This document shows, piece after piece, positions 14,673 to 23,368 of a stretch of DNA of 64,000 bases (position 1 is the stretch's first letter; the number at the start of each line of letters is the position of its first letter). The notes under the pieces were generated by a model. The model was given only the letters and a program-made list of their open reading frames with translations, did no database searches and was not told the origin of the DNA. The stretch comes from Sulfurivirga caldicuralii (lineage in GTDB: Bacteria > Pseudomonadota > Gammaproteobacteria > Thiomicrospirales > Thiomicrospiraceae). Position numbers and translations under genes: made by a program. Location of the stretch: positions 372,001 through 436,000 of the forward strand of contig NZ_FSRE01000001.1 of assembly GCF_900141795.1 (NCBI RefSeq), written 5' to 3'.

Positions 14673-14960
14673 TCAACAAGCCAGCGCAGCAGGTGGATCA
14701 ATCCCGAAGAACACCTGCTTAGGCGTCTTCATCCCCAAACATTTCCGAGGTCGGTTGTTTAACCGGGCGCCATAACTGGCTGTTGCAGGGCCTGGGGCCG
14801 TGTCGGCTCTTGCGTTGTTGTGCCAGTCTGTGGGCCTGTTTTGGGCGGTAGCCTTTCAGTCCTGTGTTGCGTCTTAATTCCCGAGTGATGGTGGATGGAT
14901 GTTGAGTTCACAGGCGATTATGCGCTCTGCATCCTCATCTTCTGCCTGATCCCATTGATC
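14673..14960 (-). mobile_element. Relic of an IS30-family transposase gene
   Basis: Read on the minus strand, the left half gives an IS30-like N-terminal region: IIACELNIHP, then after a frameshift TITRELRRNTGLKGYRPKQAHRLAQ. The right half, in another frame, gives the family C-terminus LNNRPRKCLGMKTPKQVFFG and ends at TGA 14675-14673. The whole DDE catalytic core between them is missing, with the junction near 14755-14765. It is therefore a dead fragment of about 0.3 kb in place of a gene of roughly 1 kb. Clear terminal inverted repeats were not found. It marks a past insertion between purK and modA. Confidence 0.75.
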
Positions 14961-15011
14961 TTCGGCCCGGTATTGTCTATAGTTCGCGTTATTTCCCAGC
15001 GGATATAACGC
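14955..15011 (+). promoter_or_regulatory. modABC promoter with ModE-like operator
   Basis: TTGATC (14955-14960) and TATAGT (14978-14983) are 17 bp apart. Immediately downstream GCGTTAT (14986-14992) and ATAACGC (15005-15011) form an inverted repeat of the CGTTAT...ATAACG type known for ModE operators in front of molybdate transport genes. It covers the predicted transcription start and ends one base before the modA ATG, fitting repression by molybdate-bound ModE. No modE gene is in the window. Confidence 0.7.
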
Positions 15012-15012
15012 T

Positions 15013-15765
15013 ATGGTTCGAATTCTGCTTCTCATCGCTTTTGCCCTGTCCACGCTGGCAGCCATACCGGCACGGGCAGAGGTGCTCACTGTTGCGGTGT
15101 CATCCAATTTTGTCGCGCCCATGCAGCAGCTGGTGCGCCTGTGGCAGCAGCGATATCCCGACCAGCCCGTGCGCATTTCCAGTGCCTCCACCGGCAAGCT
15201 GTACGCCCAGATTCTGCATGGTGCGCCATTCGATCTTTTTTTCGCTGCCGATGCCGAAGGACCGCGCTCGCTCTATGCGCAGGGACGTGCGCAGAAGCCC
15301 GCCACCTATGCACTGGGCGAACTGGTGCTGTGGCAGCGCGCGGGTGTACAGTCGCCACTGGCGCGCCTGAAGGCGGGTGACTTCCGCCGTCTGGCGCTGG
15401 CCAATCCGAAAACGGCCCCCTACGGCCGTGCCGCGCAACAGGTGCTGCAGAAGTTGGGCCTGTGGCCGCGCGTGCAGTCAAAACTGGTGCGAGGGGAGAA
15501 TGTGGGGCAGGCGTTTCAGTTTGTGCGCACCGGCAATGCCGAACTGGGCTTTGCCGCCCGCAGTCAGCTGATTCAGACCCACCTGGATGATGACGCCCAC
15601 CGCTGGCTGGTGGATGCCGATCTGTACGACCCCATCGTGCAGCAGGCGGTGGTCATCAAGGGACGCCCCCATGAAGCGGCGGCGCAGCGCTTCCTCGACT
15701 TTGTGTTGCATGATTCCGCCGCCCGTGCCGCCATCGCCCATGCCGGCTATCGGCTGCCGCTGTGA
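15013..15765 (+). CDS. modA: Molybdate ABC transporter, periplasmic binding protein
   Basis: The 250-residue protein has a signal peptide (about residues 1-22, ending PARAEV) and a type II periplasmic binding fold. ModA-typical segments are VAVSSNFVAPMQQLV, SSASTGKLYAQILHGAPFDLFFAADAE (anion site and hinge), and RGENVGQAFQFVRTGNAELGF. It binds molybdate, or tungstate, and delivers it to ModB. It is the first gene of modABC. The next gene starts on the last base of its stop codon. Confidence 0.95.
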   Translation: MVRILLLIAFALSTLAAIPARAEVLTVAVSSNFVAPMQQLVRLWQQRYPDQPVRISSASTGKLYAQILHGAPFDLFFAADAEGPRSLYAQGRAQKPATYALGELVLWQRAGVQSPLARLKAGDFRRLALANPKTAPYGRAAQQVLQKLGLWPRVQSKLVRGENVGQAFQFVRTGNAELGFAARSQLIQTHLDDDAHRWLVDADLYDPIVQQAVVIKGRPHEAAAQRFLDFVLHDSAARAAIAHAGYRLPL

Positions 15766-16442
15766 TGGCACTGGACTGGACACCCCTTTGGCTCACCTTC
15801 AAGGTGGCGGCACTGACCACGGTTATCCTGCTGATCGTGGGTACGCCGCTGGCGCTGTGGCTGGCGTTCAGCAGGAGCCGCTGGCGCTTTCTGTTTGAGG
15901 CATTGATCGCCCTGCCATTGGTGCTGCCGCCGACGGTGTTGGGTTTCTATCTGCTGATTGCCATGGCGCCGGACAGTCCTATCGGTCAGCTTTATGCCGC
16001 GCTGTTTCCCGACAGGACCCTACCGTTCAGCTTTGAGGGCGTGGTGGTGGCATCGGTGCTTTATTCCCTGCCCTTTGCGGTGCAGCCGCTGATGCACGCC
16101 TTTGAGCAGGTGGGGGAGAAGCCGCTGCAGGCTGCTGCAGTGTTGGGCGCGGGGCCGTGGACACGCTTCTGGAAGGTGCTGGTGCCGCTCAGTCGTCATG
16201 GCTTTCTGATAGCGGCCACACTGGCGTTTGCGCATACGGTGGGCGAGTTCGGTGTGGTGCTGATGGTGGGCGGCAATATCCCGGGCGTGACCCAGGTGGC
16301 CAGTATCGCCATCTACGACCATGTGGAAAACATGGAATACACGCAGGCGCACATGCTCTCGGCCGTACTGCTGATTTTCTCTTTCGCCGTGCTGGCGCTG
16401 GTGTATCGGCTCAACCGCAGCTGGGGGCGTCTGGATGGCTAA
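15765..16442 (+). CDS. modB: Molybdate ABC transporter, permease
   Basis: This 225-residue integral membrane protein carries about five hydrophobic helices and the EAA loop region near PLQAAAVLGAGPWTRFWKVLVP, which contacts the ATPase. LPLVLPPTVLGFYLL is a ModB signature. The ATG at 15765 overlaps the modA stop by 1 nt; a GTG one codon earlier is the alternative. The 3' end overlaps modC by 8 nt, so the three subunits are translationally coupled. Confidence 0.95.
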   Translation: MALDWTPLWLTFKVAALTTVILLIVGTPLALWLAFSRSRWRFLFEALIALPLVLPPTVLGFYLLIAMAPDSPIGQLYAALFPDRTLPFSFEGVVVASVLYSLPFAVQPLMHAFEQVGEKPLQAAAVLGAGPWTRFWKVLVPLSRHGFLIAATLAFAHTVGEFGVVLMVGGNIPGVTQVASIAIYDHVENMEYTQAHMLSAVLLIFSFAVLALVYRLNRSWGRLDG

Positions 16443-17505
16443 GTTGCGCTTCGAACTGACCCATCAGCGCGGCGAGTTTGTCCTCAATGCTGCTGCCACG
16501 CTACCGGAGGCGGGCGTGACCATGTTGTTTGGTCCATCCGGCAGCGGCAAGTCCACCCTGCTGATGGCGCTGGCGGGACTGTTGCACGGCGAAGGCGTGG
16601 TGGCGCATGGCGATCAGTGCTGGCAGGCGTCTGCTCGCCGCTGCTTCGTCCCGCCGCACAGGCGCCCGTTGAGCGTGGTGTTTCAGGACGGGCGTCTGTT
16701 CGAGCACATGAGCGTTGAAGAAAATCTGCGCTTTGCGTGGCAGCATGGTCATGGTGCCACGCCCATCGCTTGGGACGTCGTGGTGGACGGGCTGGGCATT
16801 GCACCCTGGCTCAAGCGGCGGCCGCAGCAGCTTTCCGGTGGTCAGCGTCAGCGGGTGGCACTGGCACGCGGGCTGCTTGTCCGACCGGCATGGCTGTTTC
16901 TTGACGAGCCGCTCAGCGCGTTGGATGCACCGGCGCGCTCGGAAATCCTTGCCCTGCTGGAGGGGCTGAAGGCTGACCTCGAATTGCCCATGCTGTGGGT
17001 CACCCATTCCATTGAAGAGGTGGAGCGGCTGGGAGATCAGGTGGTCTTTATGGACAGCGGCCAGCTGCAGCCGCCACAGTCGTTGCAGGCGGCGATCCGT
17101 CAGCCGGGCACGCCGCTGTTCCGTGAAGAGGCACCGGTGGCGCTGCTCACCGGCACGGTGTCGGTGCCGTGCGATGGGTACGGTCTGTCGCAGCTGCAGC
17201 TGGGGGAGAGCCGTCTGTTTGCCCACGCAGTCACTGCGCCAATCGGCACAAATGTTCGTCTTCGTGTGCCCGCGGCCAGTGTGACGCTGAGTCGCGCGCC
17301 CTTGGAGGAAACATCGGCGCTGAATCAGCTGCCGGCGCAGGTGATGTCACTGGGCGAGGTGCAGGGACACCAGCAGCTGGTGACGCTGGCACTGGCAGAC
17401 GGGCAGACGTTGCTGGCGCAGGTGACACGCCGTTCGTTGCAAATGCTGGACCTGCAGCCGGGCGAGCAAATCTGGGCGGTGATCAAGGCGGTGAGCGTGT
17501 TGTAG
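16435..17505 (+). CDS. modC: Molybdate ABC transporter, ATPase
   Basis: The 356-residue ATPase powers molybdate import. Walker A GPSGSGKST is at residues 33-41, the ABC signature is LSGGQRQRVALARGLL, Walker B LFLDEPLSALD, followed by a His-switch in WVTHSIEE. The C-terminal ~70 residues form a TOBE/MOP molybdate-binding domain (ALNQLPAQVMSLGEVQGHQQ) that can sense oxyanion. Length matches E. coli ModC (352). A dispersed repeat starts 3 bp after the stop, before the shared terminator. Confidence 0.96.
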   Translation: MAKLRFELTHQRGEFVLNAAATLPEAGVTMLFGPSGSGKSTLLMALAGLLHGEGVVAHGDQCWQASARRCFVPPHRRPLSVVFQDGRLFEHMSVEENLRFAWQHGHGATPIAWDVVVDGLGIAPWLKRRPQQLSGGQRQRVALARGLLVRPAWLFLDEPLSALDAPARSEILALLEGLKADLELPMLWVTHSIEEVERLGDQVVFMDSGQLQPPQSLQAAIRQPGTPLFREEAPVALLTGTVSVPCDGYGLSQLQLGESRLFAHAVTAPIGTNVRLRVPAASVTLSRAPLEETSALNQLPAQVMSLGEVQGHQQLVTLALADGQTLLAQVTRRSLQMLDLQPGEQIWAVIKAVSVL

Positions 17506-17508
17506 AAG

Positions 17509-17526
17509 GGGGGTCCCCGACTTTTT
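17509..17526 (-). repeat. Dispersed 18-bp repeat, copy 3 (after modC)
   Basis: This minus-strand copy of AAAAAGTCGGGGACCCCC lies between the modC stop and the convergent terminator. It is followed by GGCGG-CGTTTTT-CCGCC, another short hairpin beside a copy of the repeat. Confidence 0.85.
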
Positions 17527-17549
17527 ACGGCGGCGTTTTTCCGCCCGAC

Positions 17550-17577
17550 AAAAAAGCCCGCAGATGCGGGCTTTTTT
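17550..17577. terminator. Bidirectional terminator between modC and the host-attachment gene
   Basis: AAAAAAGCCCGC-AGAT-GCGGGCTTTTTT works in both directions and ends two convergent transcription units. Confidence 0.9.
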
Positions 17578-17596
17578 GCGGCTGAAATGGCGTTTT

Positions 17597-18043
17597 TTAC
17601 AGCTGTGGCAGGTATTCCGGCAGATGCTTGCGGATTTCTTCCGGTTTCTCGGTGGTAAGGTCCTTGGCCAGTTCAAATGACACTACCTTTTTCACATTCT
17701 TGTCCAGTGCATTGCGCAGGTGGCCGAGGAACTTGGGGGCGGCCACCAGAATCAGCTGTTCGTACTTGTGTTCGTGAAACGCCTTGTAAAGTTCCTGTGC
17801 TAGCTCCTTGGCGAAGCGGATGGCTTCTTCTTCCGTGGGCGTGACCTTGGGTTCGTAGCCGTGGGCACCCATGCCGGCATCATTGCTGTGCTTGCCGGGC
17901 AGGTCGGTGGTCAGTTCCTGATCGTGCAGGCGCGCCTGAATGTGCTGCAGGTCTTCCAGTTCCTGCAGGCCGGAGGTGGGGGTTTCTGCGGTAAACAGGC
18001 GAGCTCGGCTGCTGTCTGCGACGACAATCCAGGTCTTTTTCAT
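17597..18043 (-). CDS. Host-attachment family protein (PF10116-like)
   Basis: The 148-residue protein begins KKTWIVVADSSRARLF and continues with a central stretch of the kind in THSPHDAAG-like repeats (here KHSNDAGMG), then QLILVAAPKFLGHLRNAL. These are marks of the family first annotated as required for attachment to host cells, with an eRF1/baeRF-like fold. Most members are in free-living bacteria and the true function is unknown. It stands alone on the minus strand between the modC terminator and pilU. No signal peptide is visible, so it is probably cytoplasmic. Confidence 0.85.
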   Translation of the reverse strand: MKKTWIVVADSSRARLFTAETPTSGLQELEDLQHIQARLHDQELTTDLPGKHSNDAGMGAHGYEPKVTPTEEEAIRFAKELAQELYKAFHEHKYEQLILVAAPKFLGHLRNALDKNVKKVVSFELAKDLTTEKPEEIRKHLPEYLPQL

Positions 18044-18118
18044 GATGCGCTCCTTGTGGTGAAAATAAATTTCCCTTCATTAATAATGATAGGGACGGCT
18101 GAAGGCCCTTTAAAGGGT

Positions 18119-19249
18119 TCAGATAAGTCGTTCGTTTCCTTCCATCTCGGGTGGCAGCTTGCCGCTCAGCTTGATCTGCAGACGCACGTCGTTCGGCGAG
18201 TCGGCAAAGCGTAGTGCGTCTTCGTAACTGATCAGGCCTTCGTTGAAAAGGTCGAACAGGTGCTGGTCGAAGGTTTGCATGCCCACTTCGCGGCTTTCTT
18301 CCATGGTTTTTCTCAGTGAAGTCAATTCTCCTTTGAATATGAGGTCCGCAACTCGTGGGGTACGGATCAGGATTTCAACAGCGGCAACGCGTCCGCCACC
18401 GACTTTAGGTACCAGCCGTTGGGAGACGACTGCCTTCAGGTTGTATGAAAGATCCATGAGCAACTGGGGGCGACGCTCTTCAGGGAAGAAGTTGATAATG
18501 CGGTCAAGGGCCTGGTAGGCGTTGTTGGCGTGCAGTGTGGAGACACACAGATGGCCCGTTTCAGCAAAGGTGACCGCATGTTCCATATTTTCGCGATCGC
18601 GAATTTCCCCGATCATGATCACGTCCGGTGCCTGGCGCAAGGTGTTTTTCAGCGCCATTTCGTAGGAGAGGGTGTCCATACCCACTTCACGCTGGGTGAC
18701 GATGGATTTTTTGTGACGATGCACGAATTCGATGGGGTCTTCGATGGTGATGATGTGCGAAGCGGTGGTGGTGTTGCGGTGATCGATGAGGCTCGCCAGT
18801 GAGGTGGATTTACCTGTGCCTGTACCGCCCACGAACAGGATGAGACCCTGTTTTTCCGTGATCAGTCTCTTGAGTACCGGCGGCAGGCCGAGGCTCTCAA
18901 AAGGAGGGATCTCTGTTTTGATGGTGCGCGCTACCAGGGCCGGCGTGCCACGCTGGATAAAGGCATTGAGACGAAAGCGGGCACGGCCGGGGATGGCATG
19001 GGCGAAGTTAAGCTCGAAGGTTTTGTCAAATTCTTCCTTTTGGTGCGGCAGCATGGCCGCGTAGGTGAGCCCTTTGGCTGTATCTGAGTCTACCTTGTCT
19101 TCCGAAATATAGTGAAGAACGCCGTCCTTGCGCATGGCTACGGGTGAGCCGGCTTCGATATACAGATCAGAGCCGCCCTGCTCCAGCAGAATCAGTAGCA
19201 GTTCATCCAGCAGCTTGGTGTAGTCAATTGAAGCGCTTTCTTCAGTCAT
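18119..19249 (-). CDS. pilU: Type IV pilus retraction ATPase paralogue PilU
   Basis: The 376-residue cytoplasmic hexameric ATPase of the PilT family assists pilus retraction. Walker A is GGTGTGKST, the Asp box HIITIEDPIEF, Walker B PDVIMIGEIRD and the His box TGHLCVSTLHANNA. Differences from PilT that mark PilU are a start with an N-terminal extension, DLYIEAGSPVAMRKDG, and a long C-terminal tail after NDVRLQIKLSG. It follows pilT by 5 bp. The pair stands downstream of holC, not beside yggS or the pilin assembly genes. Confidence 0.93.
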   Translation of the reverse strand: MTEESASIDYTKLLDELLLILLEQGGSDLYIEAGSPVAMRKDGVLHYISEDKVDSDTAKGLTYAAMLPHQKEEFDKTFELNFAHAIPGRARFRLNAFIQRGTPALVARTIKTEIPPFESLGLPPVLKRLITEKQGLILFVGGTGTGKSTSLASLIDHRNTTTASHIITIEDPIEFVHRHKKSIVTQREVGMDTLSYEMALKNTLRQAPDVIMIGEIRDRENMEHAVTFAETGHLCVSTLHANNAYQALDRIINFFPEERRPQLLMDLSYNLKAVVSQRLVPKVGGGRVAAVEILIRTPRVADLIFKGELTSLRKTMEESREVGMQTFDQHLFDLFNEGLISYEDALRFADSPNDVRLQIKLSGKLPPEMEGNERLI

Positions 19250-19254
19250 AGGCG

Positions 19255-20298
19255 TTACGCAGAGAAAAGAGATGGATCGGTTGCTTTTTTACGCGCGTCT
19301 TCCGGTTTGACCAGTCCGCGTTTCACCAGTTGCAGTAACGCTTGATTAAGCGTCTGCATCCCTTCCTGACTATGCGTTTCGATAACAGAGGGAAGTTGTG
19401 CAATCTTGTCTTCCCTTATGAGATTACGCACCGCAGGAATGCCCACCATGATTTCAAATGCGGCGATACGTCCCTTGCCATCGGCACGCTTGACCAGCGT
19501 CTGTGCGATGACCCCCTGCAGAGACTCGGCCAGCATGGTGCGGATGAGCGCTTTTTCGTTGCCGGGAAAGGCGTCGATAATACGGTCTGCCGTTTTCGCA
19601 GCCGAGTTGGTGTGCAGGGTGGCTAACACCAGGTGTCCCGTTTCAGCAGCGGTAAGCGCAAGGCGAATCGTTTCCTGATCCCGCATTTCACCGATCAGGA
19701 TGACATCCGGGTCTTCCCGAAGTGCACTGCGCAGGGCATTGTTATAGCTGAGGGTATCACGGTTAACTTCCCGCTGATTGATACTGCTGCGTTTGGGGCT
19801 GTAAATGAATTCAATCGGGTCTTCAATGGTTAGGATGTGGTAGGGATGCGACTGGTTGATGTGTTCAACCATGGCTGCGAGCGTAGTGGATTTACCAGAG
19901 CCGGTAGGGCCGGTAACTACAACCAGGCCACGAGGCTTGTTGGCCAGCTCTGTCAGAATGGGCGGTGCATTCAGTGCTTGCAGACTCATGACTTTTTCAG
20001 GGATGACCCGAAATACACCGGCGAGGCCTCGGTTCTGATAAAAAATATTGGCACGGAAGCGCGCTACTTTAGGCACTCCGAAGGAAAAGTCCAACTCGCG
20101 ATGTTCCTCGAAGCTGCGGCGTTGCGCATCATTCATGATGTCGTAGAGGAGTGCACGGGCTTCCTCTTTTTGCAGAGGGGGGATATCTATCTTGAGGATG
20201 TCACCGTTCTTGCGGATCATGGGCGGTTCGCCTGCAGAAATGTGCAGATCGGACCCGCCTTCCTGTACGCAGAAGATGAGCAGATCGGTAATGTCCAT
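19255..20298 (-). CDS. pilT: Type IV pilus retraction ATPase PilT
   Basis: The product of 347 residues powers pilus depolymerisation and twitching motility. The start MDITDLL matches the canonical MDITELL, so ATG 20298 is taken over a GTG one codon earlier. Walker A is TGPTGSGKSTT, Asp box HILTIEDPIEFI, Walker B PDVILIGEMRD, His box TGHLVLATLHTNSA, and the C-terminal AIRNLIREDK motif needed for retraction is present. The start overlaps the holC stop by one base, so pilT is coupled to the pepA-holC unit. Confidence 0.96.
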   Translation of the reverse strand: MDITDLLIFCVQEGGSDLHISAGEPPMIRKNGDILKIDIPPLQKEEARALLYDIMNDAQRRSFEEHRELDFSFGVPKVARFRANIFYQNRGLAGVFRVIPEKVMSLQALNAPPILTELANKPRGLVVVTGPTGSGKSTTLAAMVEHINQSHPYHILTIEDPIEFIYSPKRSSINQREVNRDTLSYNNALRSALREDPDVILIGEMRDQETIRLALTAAETGHLVLATLHTNSAAKTADRIIDAFPGNEKALIRTMLAESLQGVIAQTLVKRADGKGRIAAFEIMVGIPAVRNLIREDKIAQLPSVIETHSQEGMQTLNQALLQLVKRGLVKPEDARKKATDPSLFSA

Positions 20299-20765
20299 CA
20301 CGGGTTGAGCATCTCCTCTGTCAGCTTGAGCACCTCCGGCGTGACGGCGTGCGCTTTCTTGAAGGTGCGGTAGCGCTCGCGGCCCCGTTCGATCAGTTCG
20401 GGGGACTGATCGAGCAGCTCAAGGGTGAGCTTAAAGCCTTTGAAGTGTTCGGGCAACTGTGGATGCAGATTGATGAGGATATCCCCCTGCTGAGGACTCG
20501 CGTCGGCCCACAGTCGGATCGGCGTTTCGGGCGCTTCGCTGCCCAGGGCATGGGGAAGAAAGGCGTCGGCGCGATACTGCCACAGCTGGCGATCCAGCGT
20601 GTGCACGGCCTGTTCAGACGGCAGGCGCAGATCGCACTGACGTCCGGCTGCCCAAAGCGCTTCAAGCAGGCGGATGAGGTGCTGCAGGCGGAAGCGAGGT
20701 GCCTGTGTCTGCAACACATGGAAGACCACGCCACGCTGATTCGCGTCAGGCAGCCACGCCGGCAT
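20298..20765 (-). CDS. holC: DNA polymerase III chi subunit
   Basis: This 155-residue protein resembles HolC, which links the clamp loader to single-strand binding protein. Conserved features are the LLEALWAAGRQCDLRL region, the motif TLDRQLWQYRADAFLPHAL and the C-terminal LIERGRERYRTFKK. It starts 3 bp after pepA, the usual pepA-holC arrangement. valS, often next in other gammaproteobacteria, is replaced here by pilT-pilU. Confidence 0.9.
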   Translation of the reverse strand: MPAWLPDANQRGVVFHVLQTQAPRFRLQHLIRLLEALWAAGRQCDLRLPSEQAVHTLDRQLWQYRADAFLPHALGSEAPETPIRLWADASPQQGDILINLHPQLPEHFKGFKLTLELLDQSPELIERGRERYRTFKKAHAVTPEVLKLTEEMLNP

Positions 20766-20768
20766 GAT

Positions 20769-22247
20769 TTACTGACCGGCTTCCTGCAGCAGCCATTGCA
20801 CCAGGGTGGGCACGGGGCGGCCTGTGGCCCCCTTCTTGTCGCCGCTCACCCACGCTGTGCCGGCGATGTCCAGATGCGCCCACGGACGGTCGTCCTCAAT
20901 AAAGCGGGCAAGGAACTGGCCGGCGGTAATGGTGCCGGCAGGACGCCCGCCGATATTGGCCATGTCGGCGAAGTTGGACTTCAGCTGCTCGTCGTATTCT
21001 TCGCTCAGCGGCAGACGCCACAGCCGGTCGTAGGTCCAGTCGCCGGTCTGCTGCAGCGTGTCGGCCAGCGTATCGTCGTTGCTCATCAGTCCGCTGATGT
21101 GATGCCCGAGGGCGATGATGCAAGCGCCGGTCAGCGTGGCCAGATCCACCACCTTGGCAGGCTTGAAGGTACGCTGTGCGTAGGTGAGGGCATCGCACAG
21201 GATCAGGCGGCCTTCCGCATCGGTGTTGAGGATTTCGATGGTCTTGCCGGAGAGGCTACGGATAACGTCGCCGGGGCGCGCCGCCTTGCCGGAGGGCATG
21301 TTTTCGGTGGCGGGGATGACGCCCACCACGTTGATGGCGGGCTTGAGTTCACCCAGCGCCTTGAAGGTGCCGAGCACGGCGGCGGCGCCGCTCATGTCGT
21401 ATTTCATCTCGTCCATGCCTGCGCCCGGCTTGAGGCTGATGCCGCCGGAATCGAAGGTGACGCCCTTGCCCACCAGCGCAATGGGTGCGGCATCGCCAGC
21501 CCCCCTGTAGCTCAGGGTAATGAGCTTGGGCGGGGCCTCGCTGCCGCGGGCGACCGCCAGCAGGGCCCCCATGCCGAGGCGCTCCATGTCTTCCCGTTCC
21601 AGCACATTGACCTCGAAACCGTACTCGTCGGCAAGGAGCCTGGCGGTGTCTGCCAGAAAGGCCGGGGTGCAAAAGTTGGGCGGCATGTTGGCCAGCTCCT
21701 GGGTCAGCGCCATGCCCAGCGCCGTGGCTTGCGCTGCCCTGACGGCTTGCTCGGCGTCTGCGCTGGCTTGTGCCGGATAGACGATGCAGTCCAGCTTCGG
21801 GTCGCGCTGCGGGCGGTCGCCGCGGCTTTCGTGTTCATAGTCATAGAAGCTGCGCTGCAGGTGCAGCGTGTTCTGATACAGCGCCCAGTTCGTATCCTGT
21901 CCTTCAGGGGCGACATTGACCAGTGCATTGAGCGCGCAGCGGGCGCCGCTGTGATCCAGCGCAGCGGTGGTGGCACGAATGCTGTCCTGATACTTTTTCG
22001 GGGTCAGCGCCGCACGCTTGCCCATGCCCACCAGCAGCAGGCGCTGACAGTCCAGGCCTTCCACATCCAGCAACAGACGGGTATTGCCCACCTTGGGTTC
22101 AAAATCGCCATCGGCGAGCAGACCGGTCAGCAGTTCGTCCAGACCGTAGCGTTCGGCGAGTGAATTGTCGTCTTCATCAAATACGGGCAGAACCAGCGTG
22201 TCGAAATAGTCGGCGTCGGCTTCGAAATGGAATCGGATGGCTTTCAT
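20769..22247 (-). CDS. pepA: Leucyl aminopeptidase
   Basis: The 492-residue M17 metallopeptidase removes N-terminal residues from peptides; in some bacteria it also binds DNA in site-specific recombination. The catalytic block GKGVTFDSGGISLKPGAGM supplies a metal ligand and lysine, and NTDAEGRLILCDAL is the family signature with the bicarbonate-site Arg. The ATG at 22247 follows CAGGGAG. It is divergent from lptF with only 59 bp between the start codons. Confidence 0.97.
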   Translation of the reverse strand: MKAIRFHFEADADYFDTLVLPVFDEDDNSLAERYGLDELLTGLLADGDFEPKVGNTRLLLDVEGLDCQRLLLVGMGKRAALTPKKYQDSIRATTAALDHSGARCALNALVNVAPEGQDTNWALYQNTLHLQRSFYDYEHESRGDRPQRDPKLDCIVYPAQASADAEQAVRAAQATALGMALTQELANMPPNFCTPAFLADTARLLADEYGFEVNVLEREDMERLGMGALLAVARGSEAPPKLITLSYRGAGDAAPIALVGKGVTFDSGGISLKPGAGMDEMKYDMSGAAAVLGTFKALGELKPAINVVGVIPATENMPSGKAARPGDVIRSLSGKTIEILNTDAEGRLILCDALTYAQRTFKPAKVVDLATLTGACIIALGHHISGLMSNDDTLADTLQQTGDWTYDRLWRLPLSEEYDEQLKSNFADMANIGGRPAGTITAGQFLARFIEDDRPWAHLDIAGTAWVSGDKKGATGRPVPTLVQWLLQEAGQ

Positions 22248-22306
22248 GTGTGCACTCCCTGATGCAGCTTATAATTTTCCCCATTATAAACAGCGGACCT
22301 TTCCCA
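22248..22306. promoter_or_regulatory. Divergent promoter region of pepA and lptF
   Basis: TATAAT occurs on the plus strand at 22270-22275 and on the minus strand at 22288-22283, but good -35 boxes are not obvious for either. If both are used, the 5' ends of the two transcripts would overlap by a few bases. This position also favours the TTG start at 22307 for lptF. Confidence 0.45.
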
Positions 22307-23368
22307 TTGCGCATCCTTAATCGATATCTCGCCGGCGAGCTGTGGCAGACCTTTGCCGCGGTGCTAGTGGTGCTGTTGCTGATCACCTTTGGTACTCAGG
22401 TGAGCGAATTGCTGGCGCTGGCGGCGCAGGGACGCGTTGCGCCCGAGCTGGTGGGCAAGCTGTTGTTGCTGAAAATCCCGCCGGCGCTGGAAGTGGTGCT
22501 GCCCCTGGTGGTGCTGCTGGCCAGTCAGCTGACATTCGGACGGCTGTATCAGGATCAGGAAATGGTGGTGCTGGCCAGCTGTGGCGTCCCGCCAGCCTAT
22601 TTTCGCGCGCAGGTGATCAAGTTTGCCGTGCCGCTGATGCTTGCAGCACTTGCGGTGAGCGCTTTTCTCACGCCCTGGGCGCAGCAGCAGTCGCGGCTGC
22701 TGTTGATGGCACAACAGCAGCAGTCCCCACTGGCGGCGTTTCAGCCCGGTCGCTTCAATGATCTGGGGGGGGAGGGCGTTTTTTATGCGGCGCGGCAGGA
22801 TGCGGACGGCACGCTGCGTGAATTGTGGCTACAGGTACAGACGCCCGAGGGCAGTGTGCAGATGAGCGCGCCGCGCGGTCGGTTTGAGTGGGTCGAGGGT
22901 CGGCTGGCGCTGGTGCTGGAAGATGCGTGGTCGGTGCAGGGCTACCGTCCCGGCGAGACGGTGGTGACGGTGCGTCACATGGGGCGTTTCGAGGGTTTTG
23001 TGCCGCATCTGTCGGTGCAGGCACCGCCTAGCCGGCAGGAAAAGACCTTGGCGCAGCTCTGGCACAGCGATCAGCCAGGGGATAGGGCACTCCTGCATCA
23101 GCGTCTGATCGTGCCCTTCAGTATTCTGGTCATGGCGCTGCTGGGCTTGAAGCTGGCGAAAACCCGTCCCCGGGAAGGGCGCTTCGGGCGCTTTTTTGTG
23201 GCGCTGGTGGTATATGTGCTCTATGTGCAGCTGCTCACGGCGTTTCAGGACCGGGTGGCTCATGGGGAGGCCGTCTGGATACTGGGCATGTGGGCCGTGC
23301 CCTTGGGCTTTCTGGTATGGTTGTTGTGGCCTGAACGCGTGCGCTACCGCCGGGAGGTGGCCGCGTGA
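22307..23368 (+). CDS. lptF: LPS export ABC permease LptF
   Basis: This inner-membrane permease of 353 residues, with LptG and the LptB ATPase, extracts lipopolysaccharide for transport to the outer membrane. It has three N-terminal helices (from RILNRYLAGELWQTF), a periplasmic beta-jellyroll domain and three C-terminal helices, as LptF requires. The motif GRLYQDQEMVVLASCGV is conserved. I start it at TTG 22307, which gives the usual ILxRYL beginning; an upstream in-frame ATG (22262) precedes the likely promoter. It overlaps lptG by 4 nt. Confidence 0.9.
   Translation: MRILNRYLAGELWQTFAAVLVVLLLITFGTQVSELLALAAQGRVAPELVGKLLLLKIPPALEVVLPLVVLLASQLTFGRLYQDQEMVVLASCGVPPAYFRAQVIKFAVPLMLAALAVSAFLTPWAQQQSRLLLMAQQQQSPLAAFQPGRFNDLGGEGVFYAARQDADGTLRELWLQVQTPEGSVQMSAPRGRFEWVEGRLALVLEDAWSVQGYRPGETVVTVRHMGRFEGFVPHLSVQAPPSRQEKTLAQLWHSDQPGDRALLHQRLIVPFSILVMALLGLKLAKTRPREGRFGRFFVALVVYVLYVQLLTAFQDRVAHGEAVWILGMWAVPLGFLVWLLWPERVRYRREVAA

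Noticed and set aside
20349-22163. 604-codon plus-strand frame antisense to holC and pepA
   Set aside because: Same reason: shadow of well-identified genes, no recognisable domain.
22160-22306. Longer N-terminus for LptF from an upstream in-frame start
   Set aside because: It would overlap pepA and precede the likely -10 box; the homologous start is at the TTG (22307).
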